This document shows positions 32,129 through 39,645 of a DNA stretch of 39,749 nt, piece by piece. Position numbers and translations under genes: made by a program. Every line of letters starts with the position of its first letter. The stretch's first letter is position 1. Under the pieces are notes generated by a model. That model ran no database searches. It worked only from the letters and a program-made list of their open reading frames with translations, and was not told the origin of the DNA. This DNA is from Microvirga aerophila (lineage in GTDB: Bacteria; Pseudomonadota; Alphaproteobacteria; Rhizobiales; Beijerinckiaceae): assembly GCF_003332305.1 (NCBI RefSeq), contig NZ_QOIO01000053.1, positions 1 through 39,749 of the forward strand, given 5' to 3'.

Positions 32129-32800
32129 ATGCCGAACATTCCCCGACGTCTGACGCTGCTCGAAAAGAAGCTAGCCAGCTTACCTGCCGACAGCGACGCG
32201 ATGCTGGTCAGTGAGCTCGATGGCTTTGTGGCGGGGATCCTTGTCTGTCCTGATCTGATCCTGCCGAGCGAGTGGCTGCCACTGGTGTGGGGCACCGATG
32301 AGGACGAGGCTCCGGTTTTTGAGAACATCCAACAGGCCGAGCAACTCGTGAAACTGGTGATGGAGCACTACAACGCCACAGCCCATGATCTGCAGGCCGG
32401 CCGCTATGCGCCGGTGTTCGAGGTCGATACGCGCCATGACGAGGTTCTCTGGGAACTCTGGATCGAAGGATTCGAAGCCGCGATGCAGCTTCGGCCGGAG
32501 AGTTGGGGGGCGATGCTCCGGGGTGCCGAGGCGGTTCGGGTGGCGCTGAGCGGAATGATCATGCTCAGCGAACTCGCCCAGGGCGACAGCACCCTGTCGG
32601 AGCCGGAGGTTCAGGACCTCACGGAACAGGCGCCGGATCTCATTCCGGCCTGGGTCGAGATCCTCCATGCCTGGAGGGTGGGCCAGCAGGATGCAAGTCC
32701 CTCGGAGCTGCCCGCGCTGGCGTTTGGCAAGGTGGGCCGCAACGATCCTTGCCCGTGCGGCTCCGGCAAGAAATACAAGAAGTGCTGTGGTCTGAACTGA
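32129..32800 (+). CDS. UPF0149/YecA-family protein with C-terminal SEC-C zinc motif
   Basis: 223 residues. The UPF0149 domain covers about 1-185: MLVSELDGFVAGILVCPDLI, PSEWLPLVWG, then DEVLWELWIEGFEAAMQL. The C-terminal 22 residues GRNDPCPCGSGKKYKKCCGL are a SEC-C motif binding one zinc with CxC and CC. Proteins of this family are widespread and poorly understood; the SEC-C tail suggests contact with ribosomes, SecB or other factors. Start ATG 32129 has GGAG nine bases upstream; a TTG at 32114 is in frame. The copy at 5268 carries a one-base insertion, so this is probably the only functional one in the window. Confidence 0.92.
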   Translation: MPNIPRRLTLLEKKLASLPADSDAMLVSELDGFVAGILVCPDLILPSEWLPLVWGTDEDEAPVFENIQQAEQLVKLVMEHYNATAHDLQAGRYAPVFEVDTRHDEVLWELWIEGFEAAMQLRPESWGAMLRGAEAVRVALSGMIMLSELAQGDSTLSEPEVQDLTEQAPDLIPAWVEILHAWRVGQQDASPSELPALAFGKVGRNDPCPCGSGKKYKKCCGLN

Positions 32801-32850
32801 CCGTGACAGCGCGTCAGGCGATACTTAAGGCAAGCATGGTGCAAAGATCG

Positions 32851-33075
32851 GGATCCGAACGGGCAGCTCGATCCGCATCGAGATCGTCAAGAAGCCGCCT
32901 GATCAGGTTGGCTTTGCGGTGCACCCACGCCGCTGGGTGGTTCAAAGATTCTTCGCGTGGATCATTCGCAATCGCCGGCTCTGGAAGGATCCGGAGGCGA
33001 CGCTCACGTCAGCCCGCGCGTTCCTATACGCTGCTTCCGTCATGCTCCTCATCCGCCGCTTGGGCGACACTCATG
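32851..33075 (+). pseudogene. IS5-family transposase C-terminal remnant
   Basis: The frame reads IRIEIVKKPPDQVGFAVHPR, RWVVQRFFAWIIRNRRLWKD and then FLYAASVMLLIRRLG. This is the end of IS5/IS4-type transposases (RWVVERTFAWL..RRL.KD.E), including the last acidic residue region of the DDE catalytic core. The first two thirds are missing and no start precedes it. It lies just after the UPF0149 gene and bounds the repeat block on the right. 33076-33341 shows no gene, only an AT-rich likely promoter region for the RTX gene. Confidence 0.8.
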
Positions 33076-33341
33076 ATTACGGGACGGACTCTGAGCGCAC
33101 AAGCTTTCATCAACCCACACGTTGAACGCCATGCAGCCCAAGACAAAACCAGCTGGCCCTATGTAAGCTTGAGTATTCACGATGCAAGCTTAGGCATCGG
33201 AGGGATCAGATCTTAGGTAAATATCGACCATTATGCGACAAAATTCCATTTGACTTCTATCTATCTCCCTATTTGAACGGACAAGCGCACCATGACGAAT
33301 GAATTCCGGCGGTGCTTAACTTCCGTAAGGGCCTACACAGG

Positions 33342-34513
33342 ATGGCGTATTTCGATGTCTCGAACGATTTCGGGCAGGGCTTCAACATGTCTGCAACCGG
33401 AGACTCTGGCTTCAGCTTCGTCCAGTCGGATCCTTCCATCACGGAACAGCTGATCTACGATCAGAACGGTCAAGCCATCTGGAAGTGTCTGGAAGTTCTG
33501 TGATCGACTCATACGGGGTCAACTATTGGTCGGACGGGGCGAACTTCGTCATCTACGATGCGCTGTATTTCAGGGATGGCGCCACCATGGTGACGATGCG
33601 TGGTGTGAACGTTCACACCACGGCGGCCGATCTTCAGAGCGGCTCCTGGCTTGTGCGCCTGAACGCCCAAAGCGACCATTTCGATGGCAATGACTACAAT
33701 GACATCATCCGAGGGGGCTTCGGGGACGATGTTCTGGTTGGCTACGGCGGGAATGACGTTCTCTTTGGTGATGACGGGAACGATGCGCTCAGTGGCGGCG
33801 CCGGGCACGATGTGATCGATGGCGGGGCTGGCTACGATACGGCGCGCTTCGGCGGCTTTAGCACCCACTACAGCTTTTCGCTGAATTATGATGGCTCTGT
33901 CACGGTCACGGACCTGACCGGTGGATGGGGCAGCGACATTGTCTCGGGGGTTGAGGCGTTCTCGTTCGACAACGGAACATTCAACCTTTCCAGCTTGCTG
34001 CCCGCTAACCCTCCGCCGCCTCCCTCGCCTCCGACGCCCGAACAGGTCTATGCAGGCAGCGACACCTTGTACGGCACGTCCGGCAGCAACACCCTCAAGG
34101 GCTATGGTGGCCACGACAAGCTCTACGGACAGGGAGGGGTCGACTACCTGTTCGGGGACACCGGGAACGATGCCCTTTACGGCGGGGCCGGCAAGGATGC
34201 GTTCGTGTTCAACACCAAGGCGAACACGTATACGAACAAGGATGCCATCAAGGACTTCAGGGTTGTTGATGACACCGTCCGCTTGGACAACGCCGTGTTC
34301 ACGAAGGTTGGTGCGAACGGCACCCTGAAATCGTCTGCCTTCTGGACCAACACCACGGGCAAGGCACACGACAAGGACGATCGGATCATCTACGACAAGG
34401 ATAGCGGCGTTCTGTACTATGACGCTGACGACTCTGGAAAGGGCGCAGCGGTCGCCTTCGCGACGATCGCGAAGAACCTTGAGATGACCCACAAGGACTT
34501 CTATATTATCTAA
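33342..34513 (+). pseudogene. RTX calcium-binding protein gene with one frameshift
   Basis: The first 50 codons (MAYFDVSNDFGQGFNMSATG to DQNGQAIWK) are in one frame. The remaining 340 (SGSSVIDSYGVNYWSDG onward) are in the next, broken at about 33480-33490 where one base seems missing. Two RTX blocks follow: GGFGDDVLVGYGGNDVLFGD with DGNDALSGGAGHDVIDGGAG, and after a Pro linker SGSNTLKGYGGHDKLYGQGG with VDYLFGDTGNDALYGGAGKD. The C-terminus (FVFNTKANTYTNKDAIKDFR ... KDFYII) is the type I secretion signal domain. A start at GTG 33312 is possible. The second frame alone could be translated from an internal start, but then the N-terminus is lost. It resembles the intact RTX protein at 26334 in its C-terminal end (KDYFIL/KDFYII). 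Confidence 0.8.
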
Positions 34514-34536
34514 GGTCGCTGGACCGGTACAGGAAG

Positions 34537-34568
34537 AAAGCTCCGGAGCAATCCGGAGCTTTTCTGTT
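34537..34568 (+). terminator. Rho-independent terminator of the RTX gene
   Basis: AAAGCTCCGGA and its exact complement pair around a GCAA tetraloop (11-bp stem), followed by TTTTCTGTTT. It starts 23 bases after the RTX stop. Confidence 0.92.
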
Positions 34569-34724
34569 TGAGGCGCCAGATCATCTCGTTACCTTAGCGC
34601 GCTCCAGAGAAGCGGGTCACGACGCGAGCAGCTGCTGATCATCATGCCTTATCGTTCAGGAGCATGGCCAGGCGACAGAGAGGTCGGGAGAATCACACCA
34701 ACACGCTCTCGGACTCCGCTCAAC

Positions 34725-35051
34725 CTAGTCGGGCAAGGATGTCCATTCCGCAATTTCCTCCGCTGTCGCCGTCCTCTTGCTGACCAGATCAGCAAGGAGA
34801 TCAACAGGAAACGGAACGCTTTGCAGGGCCGTCCTGATGAACCCATCCTGATCGAGCTCCAGCAGGCGGATCACCAACTTGTCGGGTTGCTCGGGATCAT
34901 ACTCAACATCAAAGGCATGAAAGGGGCTGTTGTGTCTGTCCCCTGCCGCAAGGGGAACGTTGAGTGAAACGACTTGGTCCTCCGGTCCGGAAAACCCAAG
35001 GCAAGCTTCACGCATGAGGCCGTTATGCATTTTATTCACGTTCGCTTTCAT
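34725..35051 (-). CDS. small hypothetical protein
   Basis: 108 residues, no signal peptide or span. FHAFDVEYDPEQPDKLVIRL followed by LELDQDGFIRTALQSVPFPV and LLADLVSKRTATAEEIAEWT suggests two beta strands and a C-terminal helical pair. It is strongly acidic. Internal ATGs (MHNGL, MREAC) are possible starts. I do not recognise a family; the coherent composition and codon use support coding. It is the first of several small minus-strand genes between 34.7 and 36.3 kb, which are not tightly spaced. Confidence 0.55.
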   Translation of the reverse strand: MKANVNKMHNGLMREACLGFSGPEDQVVSLNVPLAAGDRHNSPFHAFDVEYDPEQPDKLVIRLLELDQDGFIRTALQSVPFPVDLLADLVSKRTATAEEIAEWTSLPD

Positions 35052-35107
35052 CCGTCAGGTGTGAGTCTCGGATAGGGTCGAAGGATGGACTGCCGCCCTT
35101 GGGTGCA

Positions 35108-35299
35108 TCAGCGCGCTTCGGCTCCTGCCTCCTTCAAGGCGAGAAGAAGAACACCGATGTCGTCGTCCAGCAGGTTGACGGCATTGCGGGCATACTCCCG
35201 GAAGCGCTCCCTGCGGATTGCCGGCTCGTCATCCCACAGGCATGCGGCTTGCTCGGCGTCATGAATCACCTGAGCCACCAACTCGATTGTGCCATTCAT
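35108..35299 (-). CDS. small hypothetical helical protein
   Basis: 63 residues, MNGTIELVAQVIHDAEQAAC then RERFREYARNAVNLLDDDIG, predicted all-helical and acidic. GGAG lies seven bases before the ATG. No family recognised. Size, ribosome site and amphipathic pattern make it a likely gene. Confidence 0.55.
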   Translation of the reverse strand: MNGTIELVAQVIHDAEQAACLWDDEPAIRRERFREYARNAVNLLDDDIGVLLLALKEAGAEAR

Positions 35300-35365
35300 C
35301 TTGGTCTCCCATGCTGAGAACAGCCCCTGTTCGCGTTCCGGAAAATGTTACGGTTCGCAGCCATG

Positions 35366-35521
35366 TCAGAGGCTTGCCAACAGAAGGCTCGCCCCGATGA
35401 AGGAACCCAGCGAGGTCACGATGAGGATCGATGCACGCAGAAGGGATGGACCAAGGTTGGTGGGACCCGTTGGATTTAAAGCAGCGCCCTGGAGAGGGGC
35501 CGACGCTTGGGGGTGGTTCAT
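35366..35521 (-). CDS. very small single-span membrane protein
   Basis: 51 residues: a polar, Pro-rich N-terminus (MNHPQASAPLQGAALNPTGP) and one C-terminal transmembrane helix (ASILIVTSLGSFIGASLLLA). AGGA lies seven bases before the ATG at 35521. The stop of the upstream frame (35525) is only three bases away, so the two would be co-translated. The well-formed hydrophobic helix argues that it is real. Function unknown; such peptides often tune larger membrane complexes. Confidence 0.5.
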   Translation of the reverse strand: MNHPQASAPLQGAALNPTGPTNLGPSLLRASILIVTSLGSFIGASLLLASL

Positions 35522-35524
35522 GAG

Positions 35525-35713
35525 TTAGTCCTGCTGATCGGTTACCGTCACATGACTGGCAAACGCAGGGGGTGGCGGGCATATTCCATCACAGAGGTGA
35601 TCAAAATGATTTGAAGCCAGCAGCCGGAGAGCCAAGCGGGGGATGCTGGCCATCGTCTTGTCGCGTGCGATGAGCCTATGCTGACGTTCTAAGCAGGTTC
35701 TGACGATGCTCAT
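35525..35713 (-). CDS. small hypothetical protein
   Basis: 62 residues from the ATG at 35713 (MSIVRTCLERQHRLIARDKT, then MASIPRLALRLLASNHFDHL). The frame is open to 35788 but with no better start. Central residues look helical; the tail has PPPP. Ribosome site weak. Its stop is three bases from the start of the small membrane protein, supporting a small operon. No family recognised. Confidence 0.38.
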   Translation of the reverse strand: MSIVRTCLERQHRLIARDKTMASIPRLALRLLASNHFDHLCDGICPPPPAFASHVTVTDQQD

Positions 35714-35803
35714 GGCTGGCTCTGCAATGCCACAGGATGCGTGAGCAGGGCCGTCGCTGTAGCTGATGGGAAGAAACAGAGGAGCCACAGAGAGGAGGAC
35801 CGA

Positions 35804-36046
35804 CTAAGGCACCACGTCGCGCGTAAAATTCGCACCCGTTGTCCGCAAGACGAAGACTTCCTCCAGGCTTGGTGGATCCGTTCCGTGCAGATACAGGTCG
35901 CAGAATACCCCGCCTTCGGTTGGGACGACCCGCATAAAACAGGATCGGCGGCTTCTGATGCGATTGGCCGCAGTCTCGATGGCCTCGATCCGCCGCTGAT
36001 GCTCCAGCCCGTACAAGATTGTGCATCGGAGCCGCAACGACGGCAT
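35804..36046 (-). CDS. small hypothetical protein
   Basis: 80 residues: an amphipathic helix EHQRRIEAIETAANRIRSRR followed by a beta-rich part FMRVVPTEGGVFCDLYLHGT and LEEVFVLRTTGANFTRDVVP. The alternating pattern and codon use look like true coding. AGG lies five bases before the ATG. No family recognised. Confidence 0.5.
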   Translation of the reverse strand: MPSLRLRCTILYGLEHQRRIEAIETAANRIRSRRSCFMRVVPTEGGVFCDLYLHGTDPPSLEEVFVLRTTGANFTRDVVP

Positions 36047-36118
36047 GAGCCTGTCACCGCGACCGCATGACAGCCGAGACCCCTCGCCGGGCGCCGCTCC
36101 GCCTTTCAGGCACGGCAG

Positions 36119-36259
36119 TCAAGCGGCTGTCTTGCCGCGGTGGTCATAGCGCACCAGCCGCCCTTGCAGCTTCTTGCCTTCGCTGATCAGCCTCTTGGCC
36201 TTGTCGCGCAGCTTGTTTTTCTTGGCGTTGCTGCGATGTTTCTCGCTGCCTTTGCCCAT
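36119..36259 (-). CDS. 46-residue highly basic protein
   Basis: MGKGSEKHRSNAKKNKLRDK, then AKRLISEGKKLQGRLVRYDH. About 40% of residues are Lys, Arg or His, so a nucleic-acid or ribosome-associated peptide is plausible. GGGGGGA lies eight bases before the ATG at 36259, an unusually strong ribosome site for this window. I recall closely similar short hypotheticals in Rhizobiales, without known function. Confidence 0.7.
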   Translation of the reverse strand: MGKGSEKHRSNAKKNKLRDKAKRLISEGKKLQGRLVRYDHRGKTAA

Positions 36260-36494
36260 AGCTCGTCCCCCCTGATGGGATGCCGCCTCACGACGTGAAG
36301 CTCACTGTGGCTGACAACCGCGCGCTTCAGGTCCAGTTCCCATGCTCAGACGGCGCAGGCCAGAGCGATTCCGTCATGGAGGCGCGGCCCTCGCGCAGGA
36401 TCTCCTCCGAAATCATGTCAGAGCGGGTGGGGCATCCGCTCCTCCGACCATCACCCTGCCCGTCCCGGGGCGACCTGAACGGTGAGGCAGTGCT

Positions 36495-36716
36495 TCACTC
36501 CATTCCAGTCGTCGCGGCGTTGAGGGCCCGGGACGTGGAGTGATGCCCAGAATGCGGGAGATGCCGTCGGCGGCCACCCTGCGTCTGAACGCCCGGGAAC
36601 CACGGTGGCCTGGCATTGTCGTTGTGGGCGACAGCTTGCCAGGGGCGCATGGCCACCATCGGCAGCCAGCCCATCAAGAACGCCCTTGCCGAGCCGTAAG
36701 ACAGGACGGTTTTCAT
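36495..36716 (-). CDS. doubtful small ORF with strong ribosome site
   Basis: 73 codons from the ATG at 36716, preceded by GGGAGG with an eight-base spacer. MKTVLSYGSARAFLMGWLPM and VAMRPWQAVAHNDNARPPW look coding; the remainder (PHSGHHSTSRALN) does not, and a neighbouring frame reads more like protein there. It could be a short gene with a frameshift near 36600. No family recognised. Confidence 0.3.
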   Translation of the reverse strand: MKTVLSYGSARAFLMGWLPMVAMRPWQAVAHNDNARPPWFPGVQTQGGRRRHLPHSGHHSTSRALNAATTGME

Positions 36717-37089
36717 CGTTGGGCCTCCCTGGCGGTGAGGCAAAGACTATCCGCCCATTCCGGAGGAACGATGTGTGCTCAGACACACGAAGGCCATGGA
36801 TCAGAGGTCCGGCGGCTGAGGGTACGATCTGAAAAGGCAATGTCTGATCGACCCCAGCCAAGCTCCCTGGCATAAGCGTGGCTATATCAAGGGTCATACG
36901 ACAGCTCTGACCTGAAACGCCGCGCCCCTGACCACGACCAGGACTATCCAGCCGGAGGATTCAATCCTCCCGGTTGCCATCACCCCTCTCAACAGGCATC
37001 AATCAACCAGCGGGCTCCAACTCTGAGCGGAAGAAACCCAGGGCTCACGTCATTTGGCAGTCTACATTCAGAAGCTGGCTGGATGTTGC
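36717..37089. other. intergenic stretch between small ORFs and the FkbM gene
   Basis: No gene recognised. GGAGGATT-C-AATCCTCC at 36954-36970 is a perfect 8-bp inverted repeat, 120 bases past the FkbM stop, without a T-run. Confidence 0.4.
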
Positions 37090-37893
37090 TCAATATCCGA
37101 ACGTGACAACTCGTTTCATTTTTCCGACGTCGTTCACGGCTTTCCATAACTTCGCACGTGGATCATCATGCATATGCGATTTAACAAAAAATGCATTGAA
37201 TTCGACGAAAGATTTTTCTTCATATAAACCAAGAGGTCTAATTTTGACTAAGTTAAAGCCATTATCAAGCATGAAGTCATGGATTTCTTGAAAAACAGGC
37301 TGACCTATATAGAATGGAATAAAAGAGCATTCGAGTTCTATACAAAGGGATTCTTCTAAAAGTTTACCCATTCCCTTAAGAACTTCGAGTTCGTAGCCTT
37401 GTACGTCGATCTTGACGTAGTCGGGAAGACCCCATGTCTTGTCCCACACTGCATCGAAGCGTCTAACTTTAGTTTTAAGCTCCTTTGTTATATCCCAAGT
37501 TGAATTGTAAAATGGGTTCATCTTATCGGGGATTAGAACTGACGTTTGCCCAGGAGCAGCGGTAACCCTCAGAACTTCTTCTTTCCCATCTGCTGATCCA
37601 AGCGCATAAGGCAGAATAATAGCTTTCGCGTCAGTTTGTTGAATTTCTGCTGCTGCTGAAGGATCAGGCTCAAAGAAGACGGGTCTGATAAGTCCGAACT
37701 TTCGTACGAAGGACCACTGCCTTGGAAGGCCACCTCTTGCGCCTATGTCTACGAAGGTGGGAGGGTTCGAGCGAATTCCCTGTTGAATCGCCTGTGTGAT
37801 TGCTGGAGATAAACGAGCCGCCTTCCGGATCTTCGTAAGCAAATATCCCTCCTGATGTTTCTTTGTGTCAAAACAATCCGATGAAATTCCCAC
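37090..37893 (-). CDS. FkbM-family methyltransferase
   Basis: 267-residue SAM-dependent methyltransferase of the FkbM type. PPTFVDIGARGGLPRQW near 45-60 holds the SAM-binding motif I, FFEPDPSAAAEI is motif II (acidic residue binding the ribose), and PYALGSADGKEEVLRVTAAP follows. LPDYVKIDVQGYELEVLKGM is the FkbM signature (KIDVQGxE.xVL.G). LYEEKSFVEFNAFFVK is near the end. Members often O-methylate sugars of surface glycans or glycolipids. The gene is clearly AT-richer than its surroundings, suggesting recent transfer. Start taken as GTG at 37893; M of internal starts is not near. No operon partner; link to the polysaccharide locus is inference. Confidence 0.88.
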   Translation of the reverse strand: MGISSDCFDTKKHQEGYLLTKIRKAARLSPAITQAIQQGIRSNPPTFVDIGARGGLPRQWSFVRKFGLIRPVFFEPDPSAAAEIQQTDAKAIILPYALGSADGKEEVLRVTAAPGQTSVLIPDKMNPFYNSTWDITKELKTKVRRFDAVWDKTWGLPDYVKIDVQGYELEVLKGMGKLLEESLCIELECSFIPFYIGQPVFQEIHDFMLDNGFNLVKIRPLGLYEEKSFVEFNAFFVKSHMHDDPRAKLWKAVNDVGKMKRVVTFGY

Positions 37894-38059
37894 GAGCGAG
37901 AGATACTCGCTGAGGGCACCAGGGCAGCGCTAATGGCATTGAAAGCCTAGGGCAAGTGGCTGGAGTGCAACGGTGCGGAGAGGATTCATCAAACGCCGCT
38001 GCGCTGGAGCACCCAGTTCCAAAGCCGTGTCTATTCATGGGATATCAGCTAGCCAGCCG

Positions 38060-38225
38060 ACGCCACCATGAACGCGCCTTCCACTCCGCAAGTTAGGACG
38101 CCAAAGCCCAGGAGGACAATGAGCACGGTTGGAACGAGGTCGGCGAACACGTATCTAGGGCTCTTCCGTTGCCAGAGACTGGGCCGGGGCAACGCTCCGC
38201 CGGCGGACACCGTTCCTCAAGCGGA
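38060..38225 (-). pseudogene. degenerate copy of the small membrane gene start and leader
   Basis: The minus strand reads VFADLVPTVLIVLLGFGVL, close to MFADLFPILFLVLLAAGIL at 31757. The bases beyond (38150-38225) resemble the leader at 31760-31840, including GGGCAACGC and CCGTTCCTCAA. The start is GTG or lost, and the frame stops after the span. The rest of 37894-38332 shows no gene. Confidence 0.5.
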
Positions 38226-38332
38226 CAGGCCGAGGAGCATGGTTGCTAAGCCGCCTACCCCCTGAACCCAGTGTTCGATGGTGGGCCCTCAACCCTTGCG
38301 AATTCGCTTTCGTCGTGGTGATGAGGGTCAGA

Positions 38333-38647
38333 TCAAGGCTCTTGGCGAGGGCGGGCCGGAAGGTCCGCTGCGGTCTGCCGCAAGATCTCCGTCATTCGGG
38401 TCTGCCAACCGGGGCCGTCTGCCCTGAAGGCGTCGAGAACTTCCGGATCAATCCGGAGCGTCACGAGCTGCTTGCGTCGGCCAGAAGGAGGCCGCCCGCG
38501 GCGGGCCGGCTTGCCCCCTTCGTGGACCTCCGCCTTAGCGAACCACTCATCGGTCAGCTCGGGAATGTCCTCATACTCCTCAGGTTGGATCCTGTGGGCG
38601 TCAGCCTTGTCCAAGTCGCTGCCCAAAGCGCGCTTTTTCTCGGTCAT
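38333..38647 (-). CDS. brnA: BrnA-family antitoxin
   Basis: 104 residues. The N-terminal toxin-binding part has IQPEEYEDIPELTDEWFAKA. RRKQLVTLRIDPEVLDAFRA followed by GWQTRMTEILRQTA is the C-terminal ribbon-helix-helix DNA-binding domain of BrnA. It neutralises the RNase toxin BrnT and represses the operon. GAGGA lies seven bases before the ATG, which is inside the 3' end of brnT, the usual overlapping arrangement. The antitoxin is intact while the toxin gene is frameshifted. Confidence 0.9.
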   Translation of the reverse strand: MTEKKRALGSDLDKADAHRIQPEEYEDIPELTDEWFAKAEVHEGGKPARRGRPPSGRRKQLVTLRIDPEVLDAFRADGPGWQTRMTEILRQTAADLPARPRQEP

Positions 38648-38878
38648 TGGCTTTCCTCAACAAGATAACATGCCGCGCGTCACCGCGCGGGGTCCATACG
38701 ATGATCACCGTCCGTCCCCGCAAGTGCCCGACCGGGGTGATGCGCCTCTCACCGTAATCGAAGCGGTCATCCTCCTGGTCGAGGGTCAGGCCTGCGAAGA
38801 CCTCGTCTGCATCGGCAAAATCGAGCCCCGTTCCTGGAGCGTGACAGCGCGCTTCACCGGGTCGAAGGTGATCCTCAT
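38601..38878 (-). pseudogene. brnT: BrnT-family toxin, frameshifted
   Basis: From the ATG at 38878: MRITFDPVKRAVTLQERG, then the frame slips by one base at about 38833-38836. It continues DFADADEVFAGLTLDQEDDR, FDYGERRITPVGHLRGRTVI and TPRGDARHVILLRKANDREK in another frame to the TGA at 38601-38603. This is the whole BrnT fold (an RNase of the RelE-like type), including the R-H-K ANDREK ending. One missing C explains the break. It is either a dead toxin or a sequencing error. The toxin comes first, as is usual for brnTA. Confidence 0.85.
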
Positions 38879-38885
38879 GGATTTA

Positions 38886-38928
38886 TGTAGCTACACTAAT
38901 TGCGGATTTCAATAACTCTGTAGTTACA
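38886..38928. promoter_or_regulatory. paired TGTAGYTACA sites, candidate BrnA operator
   Basis: TGTAGCTACA (38886-38895, perfect palindrome) and TGTAGTTACA (38919-38928) have centres 33 bases apart, about three helical turns. They start 7 bases upstream of the brnT ATG. BrnA is known to repress its own operon. The right-hand site lies within the tail of the truncated vapC frame. Confidence 0.6.
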
Positions 38929-39039
38929 TGAATGCGCAGCAAGATCAGCCTGTTTGGCCATCCCCCTCAGCAACGTGTCCGAGGGCGACGGCTTGGTGGC
39001 ATGGCTGACGATGTTGGTATCAAGAAGATAACGGGTCAT
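38896..39039 (-). pseudogene. vapC: VapC toxin N-terminal fragment
   Basis: MTRYLLDTNIVSHATKPSPS followed by DTLLRGMAKQADLAAHSC is the N-terminal quarter of a FitB/VapC PIN-domain toxin, with the first catalytic Asp. After about 36 residues it enters unrelated sequence (NYRVIEIRN) next to the brnTA operator and stops. The remaining catalytic residues are absent. No matching antitoxin is visible upstream. Probably cut off when brnTA or its neighbourhood was inserted or deleted. Confidence 0.75.
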
Positions 39040-39343
39040 AGTGTTGGGCCATGCACTCGAGCGGTTCATGATGTTCACCGCTGTGGCGCCTCACCCGACA
39101 AGGGCTATCTCCTGACAGTGTACCTGTCGAAAGTGCGGGTATAGCAGAGGGCGTTGCGCAGGAGAGCGCCTCTGACGGAAGGTGGGGTGTCGGGAGTGCC
39201 GGGTTGGAGGTCAAGAGCACTCCAAAGAGATACATGGGTGTCTCTCCTTCGAATGTGAATTCCTGTCCGTGACCGTTATAGGACCGGGAACCCTCACCGG
39301 TGGCAGTGGCTTCCTGACAAAGATTCTGAGGATGCCTCCCATA
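39040..39343. other. stretch between the vapC fragment and the IS3 remnant
   Basis: No recognised gene. On the minus strand AAGGAG precedes an ATG at about 39234 (MYLFGVLLTSNPALPTPH), but the following residues do not resemble a protein family; it may be the start of a truncated gene. Confidence 0.3.
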
Positions 39344-39595
39344 TCGTAAGGCTGCGTGCATGCGTGGGCTGCCATAGCGACCCTGATGCTGGGCATGGAG
39401 CCGATGCACCTCCTGCAGCAGGCGCCGGTTCGCTATCGCCCTGTGGCTCTCCGGCCGGGAGCGCCAGGCGTAATACCCACTGGCAGAAACCCGGAGCACG
39501 CGGCACATGAGCCGCACCGGCCAGGTACGGGCATGCTGCTCGATGAAGCCAAACCTCATTTCGGCACCTCCGCGAAGATGCCGATGGTGGGTTCA
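39344..39595 (-). mobile_element. IS3-family element remnant (end of orfA, start of orfB)
   Basis: On the minus strand the end of orfA (PTIGIFAEVPK, then TGA at about 39560) overlaps the start of orfB, MRFGFIEQHARTWPVRLMCR (39559), as in IS3 elements that use frameshifting between the two. orfB continues LRVSASGYYAWRSRPESHRA to RYGSPRMHAALR, the HTH_21 region, and breaks at about 39344, before the DDE catalytic core. The orfA side is cut at about 39596 by an IS30-type element. It is therefore inactive. Confidence 0.85.
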
Positions 39596-39645
39596 ACCGG
39601 TCAGTGCACCATGATTGATTTCGTTGTGCTTCGGGAGAACTATCC

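Larger units (their letters stand above)
30648..32800 (+). repeat. direct repeat, copy 2 (HNH nuclease plus UPF0149 block)
   Basis: Matches copy 1 at 4552-5940 in two blocks, 30648-30999 and 31764-32800. The intervening 764 bases hold the true HNH C-terminus, an IS66 remnant and a small minus-strand membrane gene. Both genes of the repeat are intact here, so this is the less damaged copy. Confidence 0.9.

Noticed and set aside
33509..34492. Minus-strand frame of 327 codons opposite the RTX gene
   Set aside because: Valine-rich shadow produced by the GA/GC-rich RTX repeats; the plus strand has clear RTX motifs and a terminator.
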